Shown in pieces: positions 1 to 24,215 of a stretch of DNA of 64,000 nucleotides. Under the pieces are notes generated by a model that had not been told where the DNA came from, did no database searches, and saw nothing but the letters and a program-made list of their open reading frames with translations. Origin of the DNA: Eublepharis macularius (lineage: Eukaryota; Chordata; Lepidosauria; Squamata; Eublepharidae). Every line of letters starts with the position of its first letter. Positions within the stretch are counted from its first letter, which is position 1. The stretch covers positions 160,140,397 to 160,204,396 of the forward strand of contig NC_072790.1 in the NCBI RefSeq assembly GCF_028583425.1, given 5' to 3'. A program made the translations under genes and the position numbers.

Positions 1-429
1 TCAATTCTTCCAAATAAAGTTGACTGGCACATCAGCCTCAAATTCCGCCCAGAGGTGGTGTCAAAACTTCGCCTACAACAAAAAGAGTTATGCCACCTGT
101 TTTTCCCTTAATGCTGCTTTTGTAGCAGAACATAACTTGCACAGGTTGAATATGAAGAAGGAATTTTTTTATCAGTTAGAAAAACCAAAGCATTCACAAA
201 CCTGAATGCTCTCTTATGTGTTATTCTGGACTCCATAAGGGTCTCGCAAGTCCTTCCAAACCTTCTGTGGATGGATAGTGACAGTTAAACTCTGCTCCAA
301 TGAGGTGAAGATCACTTGAACCATGGTGATCAGAATATACTCAGCTATGATACAAGCCTCATTGGCAGCTTTCTCACAAAGGGTCCCTCTTCAGCACATC
401 TGTCAGGCTGCCATGTGGTATGCAGCTGA
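1..429. other. SPAST intronic DNA, nothing recognised
   Basis: This stretch lies upstream of the first SPAST exon in the window and should be intron. Its short open frames look random and show no domain or splice context. No repeat family could be named. Confidence 0.4.
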
Positions 430-1045
430 TAAATTAAATTATATTAGATTTATATTCCGCCCTCCCCACACTAGCAGGCTCAGGGCGGATTACAATTTAC
501 ATACATTTAAAATACATCTAACAATTTACAGTTTAAAATTATAAATATATAAACATCCTAACATTTAAAATACATATATATACATACAAGTGTACACAGC
601 GGCATAATAAAATGCACTATACACATACACAAGGCACCTCCCTTTCACCTTCACCAGAGCATTTACTGTGAAACTCAACAGATGGAGGATGTTGCTAGTG
701 GAGAGGGCACAACCATGCTCGACTGAACAGGGTGCCTCCGCCTAGTATCAACCATACGCCTGGCGGAACAGCTCTGTCTTACAGGCCAGGCGAAAAGACA
801 ATAAATCCTGCTGGGCCCTGGTCTCATTAGACAGAGCATTCCACCAGGCTGGGGCCAGGACCGAGAAAGTCTTGGTCCTGGTTGACGCCAGGCAGGCCTC
901 CCTGGGGCCAGGGACCTTCAGCAGATGTTTTCCATTAGAGCGAAGGGTCCTCTGACACTCATATGGGGAGAGGCGGTCCCGCAGATATGCCGGTCCCTGT
1001 CTGCATAGGGCTTTATAGGTTAATACCAGAACCTTGAACCTGATT
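430..1045 (-). mobile_element. CR1-type LINE 3' end, antisense, truncated
   Basis: Read on the minus strand this matches the end of a CR1-like ORF2 and its 3' tail. The same phrases occur on the plus strand in the CR1 at 4.5-6.6 kb: the sequence around 'cctataaagccc', the 'ctccccatat' and 'ggccccaggg' blocks, and a terminal block resembling 'gggcgga...aaatata'. It is a 5'-truncated copy of the same or a sister subfamily. No open frame survives. Confidence 0.75.
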
Positions 1046-1190
1046 CAGTACTCTACTGGTATAACTTAGTAAAGCACTGCGCTGTCGACACAAATACCAA
1101 AAAAGTGTCAGCAGTGGGAACAGCTGTCCTGCATTGGTAGACTGACCTACACACACCCTCCTCCACTGGGGAGTAGCTTGCTAAACTTCC

Positions 1191-1466
1191 GGTGTGGGAC
1201 TGCACAGAAGACCAACAATGAAAACAGTGTTGCACTTACCTGTAACTGTTCGTCTAGTGTCTTCTGTGCAGGCACACATTCCCTCTCTCCTGCTCTGCTG
1301 TGTGTTTGTTTTTTATGTATTATACATTTAGCAGCTCAGCACCACCTTGTGGACTTTTAGAGCTAGAGACTCTGTTCTGGTCAGCAGGCCTGCACATACG
1401 GAGTCCCAATGTGTGCCTGCACAGAAGACAGTAGATGAACAACAGTTACAGATAAATGCAACACTG
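1191..1466. mobile_element. DIRS-like terminal relic: ICR half plus inverted end
   Basis: 1225-1280 and 1408-1466 are near-perfect reverse complements of about 57 nt, sharing the core 'cagaagaca' and a 'gtaagtgcaacactg'-type end. Just before it, 1191-1224 carries a second related but different half ('gggactgcacagaagacc'). Two half-repeats fused head to head, followed by an inverted terminal copy, is the layout of the internal complementary region and right end of DIRS retrotransposons. It parallels 22505-22982 but is a different family. The coding part and left end are missing here. Confidence 0.55.
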
Positions 1467-1599
1467 CTTATCACTGGTCTAATCCAGTAGGGCTCTTCTT
1501 ATGTTCTTACGTGTTTTGGAATGTCTTAAATATTTTCTTATGGATCAAACTCAGAGTTACTGAGTTTAGTATCATCAGCATAGAACTTGTCCTGTAGAG

Positions 1600-2580
1600 T
1601 TCCTCGGAGTTTAGCTTTAGCTATTTAATCTTTATGGAAAGCCCTTGGGTGAGATTATCTGTGGATTTAGAGTTGGGTGTCATCAATATGCCAATGCTAC
1701 TTGCCTCTGTATTTCTTTGTCTGGACCACCTGATACTGCCATATCAATGCTAAGCCAGTGCCTGGCTGCTATAGTGAAGTGACTGAGAGTGAAATTGAAT
1801 CCTGACAAAACAGATGATGTTGGTTGGTAAGGCTGTGTTCTTAAGAGGGTGTTGTGTTTTCCACATTTGACAGGACTCAGATGACCCTAGCTAACTTGGT
1901 TAAGAGACTGGGTATTATAGTAGATCCAGCATTATTGCTGAAAAAGCAGGAGTTTGGCAGTGAAAAAATGGTATGTCCTTTATCCTTTTAGCACAAACGA
2001 TGGATCTAGGCCATTTGGATTTATTTTGTAGCAACTTGATGGTGAGATTATTGTAACATGCTCTGTATGGGACTGCCTTTGAAGAAAATTCAAATTTCAG
2101 TTGGTACTATCAGGAGGTAGGGGAGTGGGCATATTACATGTGTTCTACATTGATTACCGAATAGTTTCTGGGTTCAATTCAAGGGGCTGGTCATTACCCA
2201 TAAAGTCCTTAATGGCTTGGAACCCATGTAAATGAAGGACCACCTCTTCTGATACACTCTGCTGCAATCACTCACCTGCACAAGGCCTGTAAATGAATGA
2301 GATCAGTGTGTACCTATACCAAAGAATCTTCTGTTTTGGCCACTACCTGGTGGAACAGGCTGCCTGACAATATCAGGAAGCCTCTAGCGCAATTATCATT
2401 CCATAAAATGTACAGAACAGAACTTTTTAGGATGGCATTTCTATGAATACTGCCATAATGTTTTAGTGTCTAAGTTTATAAATAGTTCTTAATTGTATGG
2501 ATTGTTGGCTTCAACTTCTGTAATCTGCCTTGTGCCTTCTGTGAAAAAGGTGGACTATAAGATAAATAAGTAAATAACGG
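1600..2580 (+). mobile_element. Old CR1-type LINE fragment
   Basis: This is a decayed plus-strand copy. The phrase near 1675-1700 (gttgggtgtcatcaatatgc) corresponds to the YADD region seen intact at 5430-5460. The 'cctgacaaaacaga' block at 1800 and the 'aaggtggactataagataaataagtaaataa'-like tail ending near 2577 also fit CR1. Many indels and stops make it non-coding. Confidence 0.55.
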
Positions 2581-2771
2581 TTTAACCCGTGAAATATTTG
2601 ACATTTTACAATATCTAATCAAATTCAATATTCTGTGTGTGCTGTGTATAACCTCCTGCAAGGCTGTTTGGGGTATGCATGTCCAGGGCATTTATCGCAA
2701 CGTTATCTTAATCTTCTGCAACTTGGCTCCTAAATGAAATAATAAATAACTCTGATTTATGGAAAAACTAG

Positions 2772-16363
<13,592 letters not shown>

Positions 16364-17320
16364 TACATCGCTTTATCAAAATGAAGGGAAAATGATGCCA
16401 GCAAGGGACATCTGATATAAACTACTGCTGGAATGCAACCAGAGTTTACAGGACCTTACAGATTCCTAAGTATCTGCACTGAAATGAGACTGATTTTAAA
16501 GGGGAAAGCAAAAGGAAATGTTGATCAGATCTCTTAGCTTTTAACATTTGAATTTATACGCAAGGCACTGTAAGTGAGCACAATAACGATGCTGTGGGGA
16601 GGAAACTAGTAATTGAGTCATGGTAGGAAATGTAATTGGTGTATTTTGTTGCTGACAAATATTTTAATGGCATTATTTGTTGGGGGGAAAATTATTTGCT
16701 CATGACTTCTGATTTCCTTTGTTAGCTACTAATTATAAAGGTCAATCCATTTTCTTGACCTGTATATATTTACAGCGTGCCAAATTAAAATATGCTTGAT
16801 ACATCAGGAAGAACAGTATTGGGCATAGCATTATTTTTAAAAGTCTGCAATATAACAGAGCTGATGTGTTGCTTTTTGTTCTAATGGAACCTTACACTCT
16901 ATAGAATTTAGAAAGCAAGATGTGAAAGCAGGACAGTAATGACCAGTAAAACCAGTTGCTGATCTTAAATCATTCTTTTCCTGCAATATTTCTCTAAATT
17001 GTAAAGTTTCCATGTAGTATGCTTACTACTTGTTCTGGTATTGTGTACTTGCAGCCCAAGAAATAAGTGTAAATGGTATTGATTGTCAAAAGAACTGCTT
17101 GATACTAGTTTCAAAGTTAGTGACTGAATGCCAGAGAAGTTTACCCTCTGGTAATTTTTTAATCTATTCAAGTGATCATAGCTATGGTTACTTGTTTAAT
17201 TATGTCAGTCTTTTATACCTTTCATTTTGTAGACTATATTCTGCAAGAGACTCAACTGACTTTTTAAAAGTGCAGTAAATAAATTTTCTTGTAAATAAAT
17301 TAATTTTTATGGTATGAATG
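16364..17320 (+). other. SPAST: SPAST 3' UTR (proximal form)
   Basis: A/T-rich sequence after the TGA. AATAAA hexamers at 17278-17283 and 17294-17299 mark a plausible cleavage site shortly after 17300. A longer form cannot be excluded. Confidence 0.55.
17278..17299 (+). terminator. Tandem polyadenylation signals, SPAST
   Basis: Two AATAAA hexamers, 17278-17283 and 17294-17299, 0.9 kb after the stop codon. Confidence 0.5.
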
Positions 17321-18123
17321 ATATGTAAATCCATGGCCTTTTAAGACTAAAGGAGAGGCATATTTGCTGCTTTGTGGTATAACTGTTGGTGTTTACAAAA
17401 TTGATGTTTTGTTCACTTACTCAGTTGCTATGATTAAAACACCACCAAGTAAAAACAGGATGACTGTTCCATTTTTCATCACTTCTTAACTTGATGGGGG
17501 TGAGTTGCTGGGAGGTCAGTAGAAAATAAGAACATTGGGGAAATTCTGTTAGTGTTTGTCTTCTGAGTGTTTGTCTTCTGAGTATTTTTTAAAAATTGTG
17601 ACTTCCAGTGAGAAGTAAGATTTATTTTGACGTTATTGAATGAAAATGGGACAGTCAGAATTCCTTTTGCTCTCTACAGTTTGAATATAAAATTACTGAT
17701 CATGAACTGATGAGCTTTTTAGCACTTCTTTAGTGACTTGTCCAGCAAGAATGACACTATAAGTGCAAAGCCACAGGCACAACTCTCAATTGTACTAAAA
17801 TATATAGTTATTGCTAAAAGCTAACAAGATTTGCTAGAGCACAGCAACTGAATTAAAATACAAAATAACTTCTCATCAATAGGTTGATTGTGCATGACAG
17901 GTGTACCATATCAATACCTGAACCCCACTTCTTCTGAGAGTTTGAAAAAGAAGCTGGATTCATGCTGGATATCTTCGATGCCCCCCTCTAAATAATTTTT
18001 TACCTACTTTGCATCAAAATGCCTTCAGCATTAGTGCCCTATTTGGGTCAAAATGTATTGTGTATTGGTTAAGGGCCACTGATCTCTTCTGATGCATAAC
18101 TAGACTATTTCTAAGACTACGCT
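17321..18123. other. Intergenic DNA, nothing recognised
   Basis: Between the SPAST polyadenylation signals and the left end of the DIRS-like element. It may include distal 3' UTR. Confidence 0.4.
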
Positions 18124-18245
18124 TTCTCCCGTGGTCCTGGGAGTGGGGCAGTCAGTCATGACTCGTGGGTAGCTCCTCCTCCTATCCAGCAGGGTCGGAC
18201 AAACGTGCAGTCCTAGGGGGAGGGGCTTCCCTCTGCTCTCCAGTT
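18124..18245. repeat. DIRS left inverted terminal repeat
   Basis: About 120 bp, matching the reverse complement of 22831-22945 with a few differences. Its first 46 bp are copied exactly, inverted, in the ICR at 22505-22550. Confidence 0.9.
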
Positions 18246-18789
18246 TTTTCCGGCCCTGCTTGTGCAGGGAGATGGACAACTTTGCTCTGAAGAGCAAAAT
18301 CGACCCTAGGGAAAGCATTCTTAGGAAGGCGCAGGCTCGCAGGGGAAAGGAAGGACTTGTTCCTCCACCCCCCCCCCCACCATCGGAAGGAGCCGCGGGA
18401 AAGCGGAGCTGGTTTGCGAGCGGCAGAACCGACGATCCCTTGGCAGAAGGGACCCGGTTCTGCAGGGGCAGCGGCAAAGCTCAGGGGAAGCCCCGGGAAC
18501 CGCGGAAAAGAAGATGTCTGCTTTTGGCGCCTAAAACGGCAATTGGCGTGGCCGCGGCTGCAGCAGAACGCAGCGGCAGCGGCAGGAAACAAGCGGCGGG
18601 GCCCCAATTCACGCCGAAACGGCTGAGAAAGGTAGGAAATATCGTTTGGGGGGGGAGCATGTGTACATGCCAGCTGGAATACAACGGGGGGGGGGGCTTG
18701 GAAGCAGACCTCTGGGGGTTGCTAAGCTCTGTTATTAAACCCCTGCACTTTGTGCTTTCACTTTCCCAGGCAAGAAATTTTTGGCGGGA
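18246..18789 (+). other. DIRS GC-rich leader with possible intron
   Basis: GC-rich leader with a C tract near 18370 and open frames of low-complexity composition, probably not genuine proteins. A donor-like 'aaag/gtagga' near 18630 and an acceptor-like 'ctttcccag' at 18769 would remove about 140 bp just before the gag ATG. Confidence 0.4.
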
Positions 18790-20205
18790 ATGGCGGCGGA
18801 TGCAAATGCGTCCCAGGGCAAGAACGTAGAAGCAACCCTTAGTGATATGGAGTCCCCTGGCTCACCATTGTCACCACAATTAGCCCACGGGGGGAACATG
18901 GGCACAGACCCTGATCTCTCTGGCCACGAAGCCAAGGCTAATATTCTGGCTTGGATCAGATCAGAGATTAAAAAAGGACTGGAGGGGGCGATGAAAGATC
19001 TCAGGAAGCAGACTATAACCCCCAGTACTGAGAAAGATGGGAAAGCCCTTGCAGAGAGAAAGAGACAGGCAAAACCATCAGCACTCCCTAAACCAAAAAG
19101 GTAAAAAGCAGAAAGTTGGTTAAGGGGTGACTCCAGCATATCAGAAGAGTCTCCTTCGGGATCAGACTGCCAGGGGCAATCCTCAGGGAGTGAAGAGGGA
19201 GAACTCTCAGATGAAGAGGAGGAGGAAATGGGCCATTTGCAGACCAGGCTTTTTCCCCAAGAGGTTTACAATAAGCTGTTGACTAAGGTGCTAAGGACTC
19301 TGGAGATCACTCAGACTCATACAGAGTCTCAGGATTCAGAACAGTCTTATCCACAGGGCTTGGAAAGGGCACTCCTGAAGATGGGGCCCAAGCAATCTGG
19401 GGTGCCCCTTCCAGCTGCTTTCCATAGCATTCTTAAGGCAGAATGGGATAATCCTGCTAAGCCTAAAGCGTATCAGTCTGTATTTAATAAATTTTACTCC
19501 CTAACGTCTGACTCAGCAAAGCAGGTTAGGTTGCCTATTGTGGATGATCCGGTTTCCATCCTTGCTACCTCATCAATCCTGCCTATGGATGCAGAGGGAG
19601 TACCAAAGGACCCTTTGGACAAAAAGATAGAACAAGCTCTCCGCAGAAATTATGAAGCATCATCGGCAGCACTAAGAGCATTGGCTACGGGTTCTCTTTT
19701 CGCCAGAGCAGCATACACCTGGACCTCAGACCTGGCTGCAGCAGGGAGTGAGGTTCCCAAGGAGATTAAAAATGAAGCAAAAAAGATAGCTCTTGCGTCA
19801 GCCTTTGCAGCAGATGCCACATTAGATTCCTTTCAGATGTCCTCCAGGGCCATGGGCTATAATGTTGCCGCCCGACGTAACACCTGGCTCAGGAATTGGG
19901 ACGTGGATCCCCAGGCACATAGCAGAGTGGCAGCGATTCCCTTTTCCGGGAGTAAGCTCTTTGGAGATGCCTTGGGCAGGTATCTAGTAGAAGACACAGA
20001 AAAGAAAAAGGTCCTACCCTCCAGGAAGAGGGATGTAAAATACAAAGGGAGACAGTCCTTTCGGGATAACAAAAGAAACAGACCGGGACATGACAGGCCC
20101 TTCAGGAACCGATGGCAAGCCAGACAGAGGAGTGAACATTGTTTCTTCAACTTCAGAAAATCGGCCCTTCAAACAAAGGGCCAAAAGAAGGGTAATCAAG
20201 CATGA
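18790..20205 (+). pseudogene. DIRS gag-like ORF with one in-frame stop
   Basis: Starts MAADANASQGKNVEATL at the ATG 18790-18792. The frame is interrupted by a TAA at 19102-19104, then continues in the same frame through an acidic stretch (SDEEEEE) and a 325-codon body to 20205. The body has SVFNKFYSLTSD, AYTWTSDLAAA and a basic tail (PSRKRDVKYKGRQSF), typical of DIRS gag-like nucleocapsid proteins. Its end overlaps the RT frame. A single stop inactivates it unless it is read through. Confidence 0.8.
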
Positions 20206-21136
20206 CTATATGCTGATGGATACACAGATTGGAGGACGATTACAACATTTCTCCGATCAATGGTACCTAACGATCTCAGACAAATGGGTGCTGGACATAG
20301 TATCCAAGGGCTATTCCTTGGAGTTCGACAGACTCCCTTGGCACCGCTTCATTCAATTGACACGGGATCCCAGGCAACAAAAACACTGCAAAATACAGGA
20401 AGCCGTTCAACATCTCCTGAGGATAAAGGCCATAGAACTGGTTCCAACGAGACAACAGAGGCAGGGCGTGTATTCAGTGTTTTTCATTGTTCCGAAGAAG
20501 AACGGGGACGTACGGGCCATTTTGGACCTCAAATGGTTGAATCGCCATGTGAAGTCTCGCAGGTTCAAGATGGAGACAATGAAGTCCACCGTACAGGTTA
20601 GTAGAGAAAGAGGGAACTTTATGGCTTCCATAGATCTCTCGGAGGCCTATTTGCACATTCCCATAAGAGAATCTCACAGAAAGTATCTGCATTTTGCTTA
20701 CAACGGACAACACTTTCAGTACAGAGCCCTGCCTTTCGGTCTCAAGTCGTCACCCAGAGTATTCACCAAGGTCCTGGTGACCCTAGTAGCCTTTCTCAGG
20801 ACCCAAGGGATAGCCCTGTCTCCATACCTCGACGATATCCTGATAAAAGCTCCATCCCTACAGTCAGCTCAACGGGCAGTAGAGACAACGATACATTGCC
20901 TGGAGAGACACGGATTTGTCATCAACAGGCAGAAAAGCACTCTGACACCGACGCAGGAGATCACCCACTTGGGAGTGGTAGTGAACACGATCAAGGACAG
21001 AGCCTTTGTCTCCTCGGAGAGGCGGCAGAAGGTCATAGGGATGATTCAGGAAGTGCAGGAAAGACGACAAGTGGATGTGATGACGTTAGCAAAGTTACTG
21101 GGGATGATGGTATCCTGCCAGGAGACGCTCCAATGA
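20090..21136 (+). pseudogene. DIRS reverse transcriptase
   Basis: Open frame overlapping the gag end by 116 nt in another frame. RT landmarks: SVFFIVPKKNGDVRAILDLK, MASIDLSEAYLHIP (motif A aspartate), LPFGLKSSPRVFTKVL, and the catalytic YLDD at 20825-20836, the Y-x-DD form usual in DIRS and LTR-type RTs. The frame ends at a TGA (21134-21136) where family members continue into RNase H, and the following segment is shifted by one base. The RT domain itself looks intact. Confidence 0.88.
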
Positions 21137-21191
21137 TCCAGATTCCACACTGAGACCATACTTAAGGTTTATAATACACAAACGGGACAAG

Positions 21192-22496
21192 ATGGTAGAG
21201 GTCCCGGACTCCTTGTCCGAGGAAATGGAATGGTGGACAGATCCAGTCAGATTCGTGAAAGGCATTCCTCTCAGAGAACCAAAGAGGATAGTGCTGACCA
21301 CGGATGCGAGTCTGCTGGGATGGGGAGCACACATGCAAGGCAAAGCGACCCAAGATTCCTGGAGTCAAGCGGAAAAGTGCCTCAATATAAACCTGCTAGA
21401 GTTAAGAGCCATAAAGAATGGCTTAAGGGAGCTGCAGAGTTGGCTGAGAGGACGTCATGTTCTGGTTCAAACTGACAACATGACGGCAAAGGCTTATGTA
21501 AACAAACAAGGCGGCACCAGATTCAAGGCATTAAACACAGAGGCGAGGGAAATTCTCCTTTGGGCAGAGATGAACCTAGAGTCTCTAAAGGCAGTGCATG
21601 TGGCAGGTCAACAGAATCATCTGGCAGGCTGGCTGAGCAGGAACCTGATAGACCAAGCCGAATGGAGGCTAAATCCTCAAGTTTTCACTCGAATATGCGA
21701 GAGATTTGGAAATCTGGAGGTAGACCTATTTGCGAAGGCTCGGAACGCTCAGCTTCCAAGGTTCTTCTCAAGACAGGCAGAACAACAAGCGGAGGGAATA
21801 GACTCACTGAATGCGGACTGGCTGATAGGTCTTCTATACGCCTTTCCACCACTGAGGATCATACACAGGGTGGTTCAGAAAGTGGTGGAACAACAGGCGG
21901 AAGTGATCCTAGTCGCTCCCTTCTGGCCCAGGAGGCCATGGTTTCAGGAGTTGTGGAGACTATCGCAGGTGGAACCGTGGAGAGGATCTACTAACTCAAG
22001 AAGGCGTGTGTCACCCAAATCCGGGAACACTAAGACTGGCAGCTTGGAGGTTGAGCGCAGCCAACTGAAGGACTTAGGATATGATGACACTGTCATTTCT
22101 ACAATGTTGGCTTCAGGGAAAGGTTCAACGAATAGGAGTTATAACAACACGTGGCAAGTGTTCCAGTCGTGGTGTGCAGAACGGGATATAGTCCCGGTGA
22201 TGGCATCAATCAGGCAAATCTTATTGTTCTTGCAAGATGGTCTGGACAAAGGTCTCAGCACCAGCACGTTAAAGAGACAAGTGGCAGCGTTGTCGGCAGT
22301 GAAGGGTTCCAAGAGAGGGACATCGCTCACGAAACATGCACATGTTAAGAGATTTCTGAAGGGGCTTACGTTGCTGAATCCCCCACAAGTTCATAGGTTT
22401 CCAACGTGGAACCTTAATTTAGTGCTTACGGCTCTTACGAAGGAACCATTTGAACCTATGGCGACATGTTATTCCCACCCTGAGTATTACTGCTAG
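21192..22496 (+). pseudogene. DIRS RNase H plus truncated tyrosine recombinase
   Basis: RNase H begins with the catalytic block VLTTDASLLGWGAHMQG (aspartate near 21300), with INLLELRAIKNGL and LVQTDNMTAKAYVN supplying further acidic residues. After a linker, the N-terminal SAM-like core-binding domain of a tyrosine recombinase is seen (SYNNTWQVFQSWCAE, STSTLKRQVAALSAV). The frame then jumps at about 22465 to a short terminal tail (YSHPEYYC), so the R-H-R-Y catalytic domain is absent. The frame is separated from the RT by a stop and a one-base shift. The copy cannot integrate autonomously. Confidence 0.88.
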
Positions 22497-22504
22497 GTAT
22501 ATAT

Positions 22505-22610
22505 CCCACGAGTCATGACTGACTGCCCCACTCCCAGGACCACGGGAGAATGGAAGATTCTGTCACTTACCGTGAAGCTTCTTTCTCTGTGGTCCGGGAG
22601 TGGGGCAGTC
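22505..22610. repeat. DIRS internal complementary region (ICR)
   Basis: 22505-22550 is the exact reverse complement of the left terminus 18124-18169 (46/46 by eye). 22549-22610 is the exact reverse complement of the right terminus 22921-22982 (62/62 by eye). The halves overlap by two bases at the join, corresponding to the joined ends of the circular intermediate. Confidence 0.9.
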
Positions 22611-22830
22611 CAATCCCACCCTAAGTTTTTAGAATAGCATTATCTTGTAGTTGTAGGAATATTTAGAATGTTCACCTGTTCTACCGAGGTTGTGAAGGGG
22701 AAAGACAAATTAAAGGTTGTGTTTTTGAAGTTATTTCTTGTTTGTGTTACCTTTCTTTGGATGTCTGTTGGTGTAAGTTCAATTACTGACAGGCAAAGAG
22801 TCTGGAGGGGTATTCCGGGCTTGAAAACGA

Positions 22831-22982
22831 ACTGGAGAGCAGGGGAAGCCCCTCCCCCTAGGATCGCACGTTTGTCCGACCCTGCTGGATAGGAGGAGGA
22901 GCTACCCACAAGTCATGACTGACTGCCCCACTCCCGGACCACAGAGAAAGAAGCTTCACGGTAAGTGACAGAATCTTCCATT
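22831..22982. repeat. DIRS right terminal repeat and extended end
   Basis: 22831-22945 is the inverted copy of the left terminus. 22946-22982 is the right-specific extension, present otherwise only in the ICR. It carries GTAAGTG at 22961-22967, a consensus splice-donor word. Confidence 0.9.
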
Positions 22983-24215
22983 TTCTGTGAAACAAAATCA
23001 AGGCTTTTTTCAGTGTCTGAAAACAGAAATATTGTGCTGGGTCCCTATTAACCTCCTCAAGTTATATTAATAACTGCCTGTCTGAATAAAAGAATTACCC
23101 ATATTGATAAATACTATGAGCCATTGGATAGACTAGAGATGGAAGTATTTAGGGGCATATGTTTGACCTCTTACTATGGGGAAAGCCAGTGTTGCCAGGG
23201 CAGACGTTGCATTTAAAACGGCAATAAATATTCTATCTTATTTAAAATTTTACCAAATCTGCCAAAACATCCCCTCAGAAATCACAAAGTTTACTTAAGA
23301 TATGAGTAACTGAAGAAAATGTTTACATTCTCATCTTCCTGATGCAGCTGAATCTTGAGGGAAAGACAAAAGGAAGTGATTTAGTAGAAATCTTATTTCA
23401 GAAGCTCAAACTCAGTTCAGGTTTTGAAATCCTTGTCACTGAGATTAGCTGTAAACAATGGCTGCAGTCTTTTGCTTTAAATTTGCTCATTTCAGTGGGA
23501 AAAAGCAATCTTAACTGGGCTCAAGATTGCAGCTAGGATAACTGCATGACTAGCTTTAGGAGACACTCCCATAGGAAGGCAACAGAATGGAAATTTGTGG
23601 CTAAATACATTGCCCTTTGAAGGCAGTATCTAAGAAATATGAGAAACTATTTTTGTACTGTTCAAACCAACAGTACTAAAATCTAGGTAGAAATACTTGA
23701 TAAAGGAATGGTATTGCAACATTCTTTGGAAAGACTTCATCATAATTACTTGAACAGATGTAATTCTGTGTCTTCTTTTTGCGGTCATGTTTTATGATCA
23801 GTAGTAGCAGCTGTGACTATTTTATGTTTCAGTGTGTCCCCAAAGCCTTCAAATGCATTTAGTTTTTATTCTTTGGCCAAGGAAAACAAGACTTGTATGA
23901 GCTATCTTTCACCCTCATCTTTTGCAAGTTTTTATGATGAATTGTTCAGTAACCACAATTCTTAACATTCCCCAAAAGTAACAGTGGGAGGGGAATAAAA
24001 CTGTGTGTCATATGTTGGCTAAATCATGCTTTTATTTCTGTGGCTGTCACTAAATGCAAATTCCCCTTCATGCCATAAGTTAGTAATATGATTATTTTTC
24101 CTTTTGTTTCAAGCCAGAAGCTGCGCACATAGGATCTGGCTTTTGTAAAATACCATTCCAGTTCTACTGACATCTTCCTGACAAATGTGTATTGTCTTAC
24201 TACTGGCTCAGAAGG
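22983..24215. other. Intergenic DNA, nothing recognised
   Basis: A/T-rich sequence without recognised repeats, splice-compatible exons or long frames. Confidence 0.4.

Larger units (their letters stand above)
18124..22982 (+). mobile_element. DIRS-like tyrosine-recombinase retrotransposon, defective
   Basis: A 4.86-kb element with the hallmark DIRS layout: inverted terminal repeats, gag, reverse transcriptase/RNase H, the start of a tyrosine recombinase, and an internal complementary region (ICR) whose halves copy the two outer ends. DIRS elements replicate through a circle and integrate by recombinase, so no target duplication is expected and none is seen. The ORFs are damaged (stop in gag, stop and frameshift between RT and RNase H, catalytic recombinase domain deleted), while the ICR matches the termini perfectly. 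It is inserted between SPAST and SLC30A6, in the same orientation. Confidence 0.92.

Noticed and set aside
18260-18829. 189-codon open frame at the 5' end of the DIRS-like element
   Set aside because: It is GC-rich and proline/alanine-rich, overlapped by long frames on both strands, spans a putative intron and is out of frame with gag. It is most likely a composition artefact.
18124-22982. Endogenous retrovirus or LTR retrotransposon
   Set aside because: There are no direct LTRs, protease or envelope. The termini are inverted and accompanied by an internal complementary region and a tyrosine-recombinase domain, which define a DIRS-type element.
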